Below are positions 20,071 through 31,764 of a DNA stretch of 64,000 nucleotides, piece by piece (positions within the stretch are counted from its first letter, which is position 1; each line of letters begins with the position of its first letter). A program made the position numbers and the translations under genes. The stretch lies in NCBI GenBank assembly GCA_047967505.1, contig CM106540.1, one strand, 5' to 3'. The notes beneath the pieces are model-generated. The model was given only the letters and a program-made list of their open reading frames with translations. It was not told the origin of the DNA and ran no database searches. The stretch is from Dipteris shenzhenensis (lineage: Eukaryota > Polypodiophyta > Polypodiopsida > Gleicheniales).

Positions 20071-23000
20071 GAACAAAATTCCTGAGAGAATATCACCCTC
20101 ACTATGTGAGGTCTTTACATGTAGGGACCTCCTCGAGAATTAAATATATTAGAGCTAGCCAAAGCAACCCTTGATTTATGGAGAACACACACCCATTTTC
20201 TTTGTTGAATTGTGGGACTCGTGCCCGAATACCTCTTAAGCTAGGACACTTTGTAGGACAAATGGGGCACCTTGCAAATTTGGGTGTCCACGTGCTCGAA
20301 GAGGTACAGTCTCAATTTGTAAAATTTTAGGCAATTTAGCTATATTTCAGCTTTAAAATCTCCGAAATTTCAAGAAAAACCCTGGAAAATTTGAGAAGAA
20401 TGAAGTAAGATACGTGGACGGCGGGTGGTTTAGCGGCGAGGGGCGGGTTTTGACGGTCGTGAGCGATGACGAGGGCACAAGGCGACAAAGGGAGGCGCGC
20501 AGCCCAGGGCGGGAGCCACGCGGGTGACGTGAGCAAGGGGGGCCCACCTTGTCATCTCTGGCACTCTCTTCTTTTATTGTTGCTTTGGGGCGCTGTCCAA
20601 CACACGGAGGCGTGCGTGGGTGGCGGAACCGCTTTATGTGTGTGATGAGTCTCGACTCTCGACGGGGGCTTATTAGCGCGCATCCCGGTGGCACTTGCAA
20701 TTCCCGCCCCGTTTTGGCGCATGCACGTGAAACCTTTACTACGAGCCCCCATCAGAAGACGCGCAGTGCAAATTGCCACACTGCCAGGCACACACTAGCT
20801 GTGGCCGTCCTTCTTACGTGAGAAGAAGCTTGGAAGTACCGCTGATGAAGGCGTGTCCACGCTCCAGTGATGAATGATGCGCAGCTGTGTGACACGCTTG
20901 CCGTGAATCGCATGCTCTTCTCTCGTTTCGTTCCAACTTCCGTCTTCTCTCTCTCACTTCAAACTTCGAAGCGGACGCCGTTTTTGCCGTTTGTGTTGAG
21001 CAGCAGCACCAACAACACGACGAATGCACATTTTAGTCTTCTGCTGCCTCCATTGTCGACAGCGACCCCCAAGCCCTCCCTCCGGAGCCTTGTAAAGTTG
21101 TAATGACTCTTCTCGTGAGTAAGTGACGCTGCCCTCCTGCCCATGCAAAGCTGGAGCGAGCTGCGACAGCCTAGGGCCCTGCGTTTCCCTCCCTCTCCTG
21201 CCCGCCTCCCCACGCTTGCACGATTTTAGAGCCCACGTCCAAACTCGCACAGAGTCCACACGCCAACTCCATTCATAGTTGCTCAGCAGCCAATGATGAA
21301 TCCCACACCATTCACAACCCCAACAAACCAACTTTAACCACGCCAGTTACCAAAATGATGAAAGATCTCCATTTAGGCTCTCTCCTTTTCGTTTTCTGGT
21401 GGACACGGCCGCAATCCCCCAATTCTTTCTGATGATTAGGCCAATAAACGCCACCCGCAAACGCCATCATCGATCTGGTTACTCGTTGCACGGACCTATC
21501 ACGTATATCCATCGCTCATTATTCGTAGGATCCGGAGCTCACACAGATCATGAGCATATTCAGCACTGTTCATTTTAGGATGTCGTAATTCGCGTAGCAT
21601 ACTAGTACAAATCCTGAAGGGCAAGCCATCCACAATTCGAATTGATTTGACGCAGCTGTGTTGTGAAGATGCTAGGCTAGCTGCTGATTCGCAAGGAAAG
21701 ATGGTTTTACTGTTTACCTGTAACAAAAGACAGTGGCAACAACTTTGGAAGCCCAGCCAGAGAGGTCGAGTCGGTGACTCGGTGTGGCTTTTGCGGAATC
21801 AATAAAGAAGCTTCACAAGCTCGCCTGTGCTTGAGAGTCGGGACTTGAAAAGCTAGATTGACTATGAACTTGTTGGGAAATGGGAGAGCGACATGCAAGT
21901 CGATAGGGGCCGGGCAAGGAAAGAAGATAGCAGATGCAAAAAAGAAAGAAAGAAAAGCTGTTTCACGGGATAGGCGATAGAAACAAGATGCACAACACCA
22001 CATTTTGAACCGTACTTCTTTTGTGGACAAGGTGGACAATTCAAAGTTGGCCTTTTCCTGTAGGATCTACGGGGATGTCTACGCCTAAGGGAGACAATGT
22101 AGAGACACGCTGTTGGGTTGGGTTTCACTCCATAACTCCACTGAAAAGGTTCATGCAAAGTGAGTGAAACGGATGTCATTGCATTTACCAATGCAAAGGT
22201 ACACGTGCTTGGGTTGGGAATGGCTAACCCGTAGGTGTTCAAGCACGCTTAATTGTTGCTTACAAGTTGTCACGTGTTTGGATAGTGGGATTACTCTTAG
22301 CGTAGCTACTCATTCAACGAATAGAAAATGTTAACGTTTATAAGGGGATACGAGCATGTAAGTAGCTGCTCAATCACTGGTGGCCAGAGCTTAGCTAGGC
22401 TTAGATTTCTTAGAGCAAGTAATAAACATCACACAACTAGCCCTTTGACAATCATGTTTAGCTTTTGGAAGTAGTAGTGTGCATTGCACACAATGCATTT
22501 ACTTTTATGTTAAACTCCTCGTGTAGTATAAGTTATGTTGAGAAAAGTCCATGATGGGCCATTTTGGATGAATTTGAAGTGACCTTGTTTGACTGAAGTT
22601 TGATTAGCTCTTATTTGTTAGGGTGTGTAAAGTCATATCCTCATCTCGAATGCATTGTAAAGAAAGTCTTTTCTTGTTCCAAAGTATATTGCTTTGCAAA
22701 TAGAGATGAAGTCTTACCTTAATATGAACTCTATTGCTTTAGAGTAGCGTAGGCTGTGAGCAGTGTGATCCTTGGAGCTAGCCACATTTTGTACTTGGTC
22801 TTTTTGGGGTTTGACCTCCCCTTAATATAAGTCGACATGTTAAAAAAAAACAATAAGCGTCCACGTGCGTTGGGCGTTTGAGACCTAACATGCAATGATG
22901 CCAAGCACTTGAGAGTCCTGCAAATCTCCCAAAGCAATAGTGTAGCCGTAGCACCCCAAAAATATACGGATGACATAGCAGTGATGATATCAGATAGGAT

Positions 23001-24365
23001 GAATGCTTTTGTGTTGTGTTAGAGCCAAGCCACATACATGTATCTCTTAGTGCAAGGCAAGCAGCTTGAACTTGAAGAGGACCTGAGTCCCCTTGATCTC
23101 AAATAGACCCTTATGGGTGTTAGATATATAGGGAAGTTCTACTTGGCTAAAGTGATTGGGATTTACATGAAGTGAACTATAGTAGCAGCTAATGAAGCTT
23201 TTCATCCGTGCCATGCATTTGCCTCAATGAAGTGTAGTTGCTAGAATGTGCTCCAATATGGTTGCCTCAGTGAAGTGTAGTTGCTAGAATGTGCTCCAAT
23301 GCGGTCGCATAGCTTGGAATGCCTTCTCATTTACCCTTCAAATGGAGGTCGATTATACACCTAATCATAGACACCCAACAATTTAATGAACGACAAATAA
23401 AACAAACAAAACACCCATGATGCGCCTTACCTCGGACGGAGGTCTTTTATGGGGAGCATCGAATGCTCTCCCTACTTTGTTTTGCATGGAATGTGGGCTG
23501 GGAGCTTCCCTGCCCAGCTCCCTATGTGCACAGACTCAACCAATAAATGGAATAGTTTTTGGTAGCATTTTGCAATGGTTAGGGTTCCATTCTTACATTA
23601 GGTCAAGGATGGACATGGCGGAGTGTAAACTTGCTAGACAATTTTTTCATTTCTTTCTCTTCTTGCCTCGGGGGAGGCAGTGTGTAAGAGCACGTTCCTG
23701 CGATGTGCCAGTTGAGCGGAACTGCCAATAATTCTTAAAGCCTATGCTATTCCCCGTCACAACCAAGGAGATCGCCACACCAAGATGAAGCGGTGCACCG
23801 CCCTCATCGCCCCAAGAGAGACGAGAAAATAGAGCTACTTGACAATCACCTTCGTGAGCACTGATTCCATTGGGTGGGTATCCCCACGACACGTTCACAC
23901 TTTGACAGGTCAAGCTGGAGAGTGCATTGAGGCTGACAGAGAGGGTTGCATCATCCGTTCGCGCAAGCGCCAAAGCTCAGGCCATACATAGCTTGGCATT
24001 CCAGCTCAAGGGGAGTTGAGGGGGAAGGTGCTCTAAAGAGCGTGGCTACGCTTCAAATTTGAGGCGAATGAAGAGGCATGGGTATAAACTAGAGGTAAAT
24101 GGAAGAGCTAACCAGGGGTTACAAATATGATGGTCTCTCAAAGAAAACTTTCCAAATGAGATCAACTCCATCTCTGATGCTGCTGCTGCTGCTGCTTCTT
24201 CTTCTTCGTTTGCCTGTTCTCATTCTCTTCATCACCTGCGTTGTTAATATGTCCAAGCCAGCAATTGCGCTCTCGTGCTCTTGGTCCTGCTGCCCTGTCC
24301 AGCTCCATCTCCATTATAGAAGAAGCTGCTGATTCTGCTTCCCTTCATCCCTTCAGCCTCTCGCA
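20071..24365. other. gene-poor stretch upstream of the trihelix gene
   Basis: No supported gene. 20400-21300 is clearly richer in G and C than its surroundings and may be a regulatory or exon-bearing island. Open frames on both strands there show no domain. 22300-23400 is AT-rich. A 43-bp tandem duplication lies at 23221-23306. The last 270 bp before the trihelix ATG is CT-rich and likely 5' UTR. It includes a 77-codon frame (24099-24332) with a Leu run that could act as an upstream ORF. Confidence 0.5.
23221..23306. repeat. tandem duplication, two units of 43 bp
   Basis: The units start at 23221 and 23264 with GCCTCARTGAAGTGTAGTTG and continue with CTAGAATGTGCTCCAAT. They differ at a few bases. 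Confidence 0.9.
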
Positions 24366-27300
24366 ATGCATTCTGGCGGTCAGCACTACGGCGTCTCAGA
24401 CATGCAACACTTCGTTCTCCGCCGCTCTGCTTCTTCTTCTTCTTCCCCTCACATTTTCGCTCACTCCCACGATGTCTCTCTCTCCCCCCAACACCACCTC
24501 CACCATCCGCTGCAGCAGCAACACCATCCCAATTTTCAGCAGCAGCAGCAGCCGCCCATGCACCACCATGGCCACCCCCATCAACACCACCTCCACGGAG
24601 CTCTTCAAACTCAAGAGCTTGAGCATCTCCCGCAGCAGCAGCACCAACACCATTCTCAGCTCCAGCAGCACCAGCACCAGCACCAGCAACAGCCGCCGCC
24701 TTCCGACCTTCAACCATATCACAAAGCTCAGCCTTCCCTCCACCTGCCACTCGCTCGGCCGCTAGGTCAGCTCGGCTCCGAACCCTCCGAGATGTCCTCT
24801 CCTCTGGCAACTCGTCCCCCCCATGGCCACTTCAAGCCCATGATAGCAACCAGAGATCCTCTCGGAGATGATGAGGATGCTGCGGACGATGGCGATAGGT
24901 GCGGGGGTGGCAGTCGATGGCCTCGAGAGGAGACTACTGCACTTTTGAGGATAAGGTCCGAGATGGATGGCATGTTTCGAGACTCCGGCTTGAAAGGGCC
25001 CTTATGGGAGGACGTAGCCAGGTGAATGACTCTCTCTCTTGCTCCTTCCTGTTGCCTTTTCTTTCCAAACTGCAGTTTCGTCACAGCGGAAGCCAAGGGG
25101 TTTGCATACAAAGATCCCTTAGCTCACGGCCTGCAGATTCACATGCAAGACGACGGATAGGAGTGGAACCTCCTCTTTATCTTCTGTGTGAATATTCTGC
25201 AACATGAAGCACAAACGAGTGCTGCGCGGCGGCTCAACTCGATGATTTCTCGAACCGGACCTCCCATTTTATCACTGTGCAACTCTTGCGCCACGGTATG
25301 GAATCCTACATTGACGACTGTGGTCGACCATTCGAGGGCTCTATGTACAGGGTGATGGTCGCCGAAAACATGCTACTGAGCTTTCAAGCCTCGTACATCT
25401 TGCGAGGGGTAATAGCCATTGTTGAGGTCTCATTTTCCTGTTGGGGCGCTACATGGCTCCTACGTTGAAATTACATTTCGATCTGATCAGTTTATCGAGC
25501 CGTTAAAAGAGGGTTCTGTTCGTCGACAGTAGTTCCTTAGATTACTCGAGTTTTCTTCGATGAGACGAAATCACCGACAACAAAGAACAAGGGTTTTAAG
25601 CTTACTTGGCATTGGTGAAGCAAACATGGTTTACCGGATTCTCGCTTAGAAAAGCAGAGGAGCCCGTGCAACTTTTGTTGCTTTTGTTTCGGAATCGCTA
25701 ATTGCCAAATTTTCCTCCGCCCAAATGCTTGAATCTTATCGGCCTCTCCTGATGTTCGAAGTGAACTCATTGGTAAAGTCCTCTTAGGGTCCACAATCAT
25801 CCAGCGCTCCACAATTTCTATGAACCATCGTGTCCTAAGACCCTGGAGTGGGCTAGCACGGGATCTTGCTATCCTACGATTTTGTGTCTATAATGTAGAT
25901 AGGACTACTACTGTAGCTATGAATGCAAGTCTAAGTATGAAGAATGCAATGAAAATATTTGACGAGAAAGCGGAAAAAGACACTGGTGAGCTGAACGCTT
26001 TGAGTGCTCCCGTAGATGATCTTGTTATTGCTGTGAGCGCTGAAACAAGCGGCTCGCTTTTTGCAAAGCCAGACTAGTGACATTCGTTTCTGGGCCTATC
26101 ATGTAACTATACTGTGAGACACGAAGAAAAGGCGTTATCCTTGTCAGGAGTTTTCTTTCTCATTTTCGATGGAGACGCTTGGATTGTCTTGGTCACTAGC
26201 CGCAGAGATTTAGTCTAGGTCGCTATGTCACGTCCTCGATTGGAGGGCTATGCTGTTTATCATTCTTTACATGGTCGCCTCTTCTTATCGGAATTGAATT
26301 TTAAAAATGTTCAGTGATTCTTCCACTTCTGATCTTCATTAATATATTTAGTTTTTTATCTTACTACAATCCGGGTCATTTTGACTCCTTTCTGTGCATC
26401 TTTTCTGTTCTGTATCGTTATATATGACCCAAACGTCTTGCATTTACAGGAGACTGGTTTTAACAAGGCTTTGTTCTTCTCTTATCGCTCCAGGAGGTTA
26501 TATGAGCTTGGTTATCATAGAAGCGCAAAGAAATGCAAGGAAAAGTTTGAGAACGTGCACAAGTACTACAAGAAGACAAAAGATGGCAGGGCTGGAAGAC
26601 AGGATGGGAAAAGCTACCGGTTCTTCAGTGAATTGGAAGCTCTTTATGCTGCAAGTAATGATGAAGGCCGACCTGGTGGTGAATTTGCTGTTACCACAGC
26701 TGACATGGTCGTGGAACATGGAGGTGGCACTGCAGATGAGGTTTCTAGAGCTGCAGAGGAAGGACTGGCCCTGCTGCGAAGACCAGAAACGAGTATCAGC
26801 CTGAACTTCTCATCAGCCTCATCTGGGGAAAATTATGATGAGGCTCACAATAATGAAGACCTAAAGGCTGCTAAGAAAAGAAAGCGAAAGTCCTTGTCTT
26901 CAATGAAGCTGTTCTTTGAGGATTTAGCAAAGAAATTGATGGAACAACAGGATGCATTGCACAAAAAGTTTCTTCAGACCATCGAAAGGCAAGACCATGA
27001 GAGATTGATCAGAGAAGAAGCCCACAAGAGGCAGGAAATGGCCCGGTTGAACCAGGAACAAGAGCTTCGAGCTCAGGAGCATGCTCTAGCAGCCACTCGT
27101 GATGCTGCCCTTGTGGCTTTTCTGCAGAAAGTCACTGGTCAGACTTTGCAGCTGCCCCAAATGCCTGTTCCTGCTGGCTTTGCAACCCCTTCCGATGTTC
27201 AAGATGATCAGGAGAAGGATAGTTCTGATGTCAATAGTAGAAGATGGCCCAAAGTAGAAGTGCTTGCTTTGATACGGCTTCGCAGCAGCTTGGAGCCTAG

Positions 27301-28096
27301 GTTTCAGGAGGCAGGTCCAAAGGCACAACTCTGGGAGGAAATCTCAGCATCAATGGCATGCATGGGTTTCAGCCGCAATGCCAAAAGGTGCAAGGAAAAA
27401 TGGGAAAATATCAATAAGTATTTCAGGAAGACCAAGGACAATTGCAGGAAGCGTCTAGATAATGCAAAGACTTGCCCTTATTTTCATCAGCTCGAGGCAC
27501 TGTATGAGAAGGGAATCTTGACCTCACCAAACAGCAAGTCCAATAAAATTGAAGGACACTCTGAAAGCCTGCTTGAAAGCAGTAAAGAAGAGAGCCAGCA
27601 GACTGAGAATGGAAATCCAGAAATGCTAGCCATTGTACCAGTAAGAGAAAATGGAGTAGGAGGTGCAATGAGCAGCTCCCCAATGATGCAACTCTGTATG
27701 AGTCTTGAGAACGGTACAGCTGGTAACCGGGATACTAAATCCTGCCTAGATTCCAATGTAAATAACCAACCTGCCACATCCACTCTTAGCTTTGACAAGA
27801 TACATCGTGCAGATCTACAAGGAGATACTAAATCCTTGCCTGTTGAAGGATTTGTGAGAGATATTTTAGAGCAGCAGCAGCAGCAGCATCAGAAACTGTT
27901 GGATGAATACGACAGAATGGAACATGTTAGAGAGATTAGAGAACAGGAAAGGAGACAACAGCAAGAATGTAGGCTTGCTCAGGAGCGGTCTCAACTAACC
28001 GGACGTGACAATGCAGCCTTGATGGCTCTTGTCCATAAATTGGCTGGGGAAGATTCTTCTGAGTTCACCATTTCTGCCCCATCAAGCACTGAGTGA
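24366..28096 (+). CDS. GT-2-type trihelix transcription factor (two trihelix domains)
   Basis: A nuclear DNA-binding regulator of the plant GT family, which binds GT elements in promoters. The CDS joins 24366-25021 and 26494-28096, giving 752 residues. The intron has consensus ends (AG|GTGAAT and CTCCAG|GAGG) and splits Arg219 inside the first trihelix; joining restores VARRLYELGYHRSAKKCKEK. The start is supported by an in-frame TGA at 24330. In order: a His/Gln-rich region (about 35-130); trihelix 1 (184-270); a basic KKRKRK, likely nuclear signal (346-351); the central coiled coil starting SLSSMKLFFEDLAKKL (352-437); trihelix 2 (469-556); and a Gln/Glu/Arg-rich helix (about 673-737). The three spaced Trp/Phe positions of each trihelix are visible (RWP, LWE, F or W in EKFEN/EKWEN). 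The paired domains place it in the GT-2 clade. It is intact. Confidence 0.95.
24505..24700 (+). repeat. CAG/CAC low-complexity tract coding poly-Gln/His
   Basis: Imperfect CAG, CAC and CAT codon runs in exon 1 encode mixed Gln and His stretches. Such tracts are common activation or interaction segments in plant regulators and are prone to length change. Confidence 0.85.
25022..26493 (+). other. intron of the trihelix gene
   Basis: A 1472-bp phase-2 intron, GTGAAT...CTCCAG. The boundaries are fixed by continuity of the trihelix fold across them. Small open frames inside have no domain similarity. Confidence 0.92.
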
Positions 28097-30107
28097 AGAT
28101 AATGCACAGGAATTGTCACTGCACTATGTAAGTGCATACAGACTTTTTATATTCTGTACCATACACCACTGACTAACAAGGACTCCACGTGTATAGAGAT
28201 GGGGCTGTTTAGTTTGGGTTCTTGAGTTCTGAACCCTACCTGGAGGGGACAACACTCGGCAGTGTCTAGCTGCTTTTGGACAAGGTCCCCCTCGAGAATT
28301 TCAAAGACTTGTGGTCCATCTTTTTGTGATCTTTATGCAGCGAAACAAAGTCTTAAGACACTGTGAGTGAAGAATTCACCTGAGAATGTGTAGTAAGCAG
28401 TGGGCCACGTGTGTATCCAAATTGCAGAAGTTCTTCTTTCAGACAATGGGGAATTGTATCCACAGAGGTTTTGTTGTCTACACTATTCAGGTTCTTCATG
28501 GGTTATGGGCTTTTAAGAGCTACAGAGGTAAGGACGAGGTGTCCTTGAGCAGGACGATTTTTTATGATCAATCAAGATTGCTTCTTAATACATGTATGCC
28601 TTATGTCATGTCAAAGGGCAAGTAATTGAAATTATCGGATGCATCTGCTATTGGTATTTGTTCATGCCCTTTGATTGCATGCTAGTATTAGTGCTGTAAT
28701 TGCATGCCTTTTTTCATGACAAGGACATGCAATCAAAGATGCCTTCTACAGAACAAGAAGTTGTTTAGACAATGCTGCATTGCTCGAGCATTTTGAAGTA
28801 AGGCTCTTTTTCCCCACTTAAAATTTGTACCGTTTGAATACAGGTAAGATGTGACAGCTCTCTCTTCTGCATCAACCTTTGCTGATTCAATGCAATGTTT
28901 TGTGGCTTGCTGGTAATTGTGTTGACATAAGGGATATGCAACCTAATTTCTGGCAACAGGTTTTATCCTTCAATCTCTTGAAGTTTCAGTCTTGGCAGAT
29001 GGTTGTTCTAGGTAGTGTATTTCGCTGAACCTTTCAAGCTTATGGGAATATAAAACGCTCCTAGAAATTAGAAGTAAAATCCAGAGTCCTTACCCATTAC
29101 ATGGTTCATGTGCTCTATGCCTCTACAGCTGCTTCCTTTTCAAGTTTTGGAGGAGGCTTTTATAATGCCAAAAAGCCTTTTGGAATCTATGGAAACATAA
29201 TGAGCCTTCTTATGGGCTAGTCACCTTCAACTTTGGCCAAAAACTATATCAAGATTTGTATGCAGCCAAATCCAAAAGTATGTTGGGAACATGCTCAAAC
29301 ATGCTGAACGGCAATAGTTACTCAAATCTATCAACTCTTATCTTTTACATTCATGCTTTGTTTAAAAAACCACTCTTTAAATGTTGAACAACCAATATTA
29401 TAAATGTCCTCAAGGCAGGGGCTGTCAGATCGTCACACTGTAATCTGAATAGGATACCCCCCAACGCAATGCATCAAGTTTGCAATGGATATGCATACAG
29501 GTGAAAAAGGATGTAACTTCATGTTTTGAATCTCTTGGTAGTAGGACACCATATTGATCAATGTCTCTAAGTCCAGTATGGTGGGATTTGGTGCCTAATC
29601 AATGGCAAGGGAAAAAAGGCTACCAAGCCATTGGGAAAGATAAATGTGATCGTGACACACATTGAGAGGAAGAGTTGAAAGGGTCTTCTTCATTGAGACC
29701 CCAAAGTCTTGCCTCAGCGCAGACACAAATTAAGCATGTGCCATGTGGGCATCATTGATCTACTCATTAAGGTTACCCGAAGGAAATTGCCTTCCTCTAG
29801 ATTCTTTGATTCAGCTCAATTCATTTACTAGAAGTCTCAATATATTGCCATTGAATTAACGTTTCAAGATTTCAATGCCCAAAAGACTGTTCGATGGCTT
29901 AAAGTGGAAATTCATATTTTTGGCCAACGATGTAAAGAGTATTCCCTTAGTGAAAACACCCTCCCCAATTTTTGTAGTAGAAGGTAATTTCCCATGTGAA
30001 GACATATAACACGTCCATTTCAAGAGGTTGTCAATCCAAAGCTCACATCCCAAAATGATCAATAATGCATCATTAATTCAAGAGCACACCACCCCTATTC
30101 TCTTCCT
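28097..30107. other. 3' flank of the trihelix gene, no further gene seen
   Basis: This follows the TGA at 28094-28096. The first few hundred bases are probably 3' UTR, but no clear polyadenylation signal can be assigned. A 13-bp perfect inverted repeat lies at 28669-28681 and 28726-28738. The rest is AT-rich with short frames only. Confidence 0.5.
28669..28738. repeat. inverted repeat, 13-bp perfect stem with 44-base loop
   Basis: CTTTGATTGCATG at 28669-28681 is matched by CATGCAATCAAAG at 28726-28738. It lies about 570 bp past the trihelix stop codon. Confidence 0.8.
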
Positions 30108-30365
30108 TACAACACCCCCCCCCCCCCCCCCGCCCGCCCCCCCCCTCTCCCTTCCCTCCTCCCCTCTCCCGAGCCTCTCCCTCTTCCTCCGTCCCTCCTC
30201 CCACGCTGAGAAGAGGAAGAGGTTGTGGGGGTAGCTTGGGAAGAGGAAGGGGTTTGTGGGGATAGCTTGGAAGGGGAAAGAAATTGAGAGGAGGAAGAGG
30301 TTTGGTGGGATAGCTTGGGAGAAGGAAGAGGTTGAGAGGAGGAAGAGATTGTTGGGGATTCTATA
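30108..30365. repeat. poly-C tract followed by pyrimidine- and purine-rich repeats
   Basis: A run of C interrupted by single G bases spans about 30114-30148. CTCCC-rich sequence follows to about 30195. A purine-rich segment comes next with degenerate units of GAAGAGG(A)AGAGGTT and GGGATAGCTTGGGA to about 30350. Slippage-prone; the length may be unreliable. Confidence 0.85.
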
Positions 30366-30852
30366 CCACCATAAGAGCCAATTTTGGGTTTGCAAAGGGC
30401 TTGGGTGAATGGGATAGCTTGGGAGGATTTTTGGTAGGTGTTTTGGACATGTGGGGAAATTTTTGGAAAATCAAATCTGCACGTCCACCAAGGAGAGCGA
30501 GGGGGAGTATAGGGGGACTACCCAAAAGTCAAACGGGTGAGTAAATTCCCCAAGTCGTGGTGGGGACAAGAGGGGGGCTAGTGAGAGGTAGCATGGGGAC
30601 CAAGGGTGGTCTCTCCACCAATGAGAGGTCAATATAGAATTTTTGATTCTTCTAATGCCAAGCCTTCCCATTGGCTAGTTTGCTAAGCTTGAGGTTAGAG
30701 AAATCTTAAGGGCCTAATGCAAAAGTCCGTTTTTGAGTCCAAAATTCCCCTAATTAGCATGCCTTTCATGCACGAGAGTCCTTTTGGACTCAGATGGGAG
30801 GTAGAGTCAATAAGCACTTCTTCTCTACTCTTGGCCCTAGACATAGTGGGGA

Positions 30853-31462
30853 ATGTGTCTCGTAGCTTATGACTCATACCGGATTTTACAAACTGATCCT
30901 AATGCCGTTATGTACATAGCTATAGATTTGTATGTCTCCATTTTGACACAGATCTTGACACATAGGCCAGAGATTATGCCATATTTGTTGTATGTTGGTA
31001 AAACCAGATATGCACGCCTCACTAATGCACCTTTCACCAACATAGAGTTCATGATTACACTTCTTGCCCTTCATAAGGAAAAGTGCCCAGGTTTGGGTGG
31101 GTTTACCCGCTCCTTTTTCATTGCTTTTTGGGACATGATTGGGGATCGCATTACCTCATCTTTGCAAGGCATTTTGGACTTTGGTGAGATGCCAGAATCA
31201 CTTATAGATGGTCTCATTCATCTTGTTGGACAAAAGGGGGCAACAAGAACTTAGTGTGTCTCACTGATTACTCTTTTGGGTCCTTACTACAAAATCCTAG
31301 CGAAAGCGATTAGCCTACACTTGCAGCCCTTGCTTCTAGATCTTATTCATTATACTCAAACGATCTTTGTATGTGGCAAAAGCATCTTTGATAATATTTT
31401 CTCATTTTGGGAGTCTTCTCAGTGGGCTATGCAGACCAGCTAGAGATTGGTCATTCTACTCT
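30853..31462 (+). pseudogene. LINE (non-LTR) reverse transcriptase fragment
   Basis: The plus-strand frame carries the LINE RT N-terminal blocks in order: the PFTNIEFMITLLALHKEKCP segment, GLGGFTRSFFIAFWDMIGD, the LIHLVGQKG block, ITLLGPYYKILAKAI and the TIFVCGKSIFDNI block. These match the usual order (PFT-EI, KSPGPDGF, FW, YKI-AK, GR-I-DN). The frame has TAG stops after GATRT and after WAMQTS. It is cut off just before the expected catalytic FEKAYD block, where the 300-bp unit begins. Endonuclease, the palm catalytic motif and the C-terminus are absent, so it is a dead fragment. Confidence 0.85.
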
Positions 31463-31757
31463 TGGCTTGGCTAGCTTAAGGAGTACTCTTCAAAGAGGTT
31501 TCCCTTCCTCTCTTGAAGAGATAGATAGGCAACTTGTCACATGGAACGACAACATACTTGATGATGATCATGGCAAGCCACTTGGTTCCTCACACTATAT
31601 GTAATGGTCCAAGTGGGAGAGGGGTCCTTCCTCCACAATGGGATCGTGGAAAACTTTCAAAAAACTTCTAGAGGATAGTAAATCCCAATTAGTAAGCTAT
31701 CTGTGACGGAGCACTCACAGAATTCAGCAGTTTAATGTAGCCATACTAGTGGATTGG
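31455..31757 (+). repeat. 300-bp unit, inverted copy of 1388-1757
   Basis: It starts at GGCTAGCTTAAGGAGTACTC and ends at ATACTAGTGGATTGG. It encodes the EEIDRQLVTWNDNILDDDH and KLLEDSKSQLVSYL segments with stops. It sits between the LINE fragment and the hAT relic. Two copies with different neighbours indicate a mobile or repeatedly captured sequence. Confidence 0.75.
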
Positions 31758-31764
31758 CAAGTAT

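Noticed and set aside
24244-24810. 188-codon minus-strand open frame
   Set aside because: It is antisense to exon 1 of the trihelix gene, and its Ala/Gly-rich composition is the mirror of the CAG-rich coding strand.
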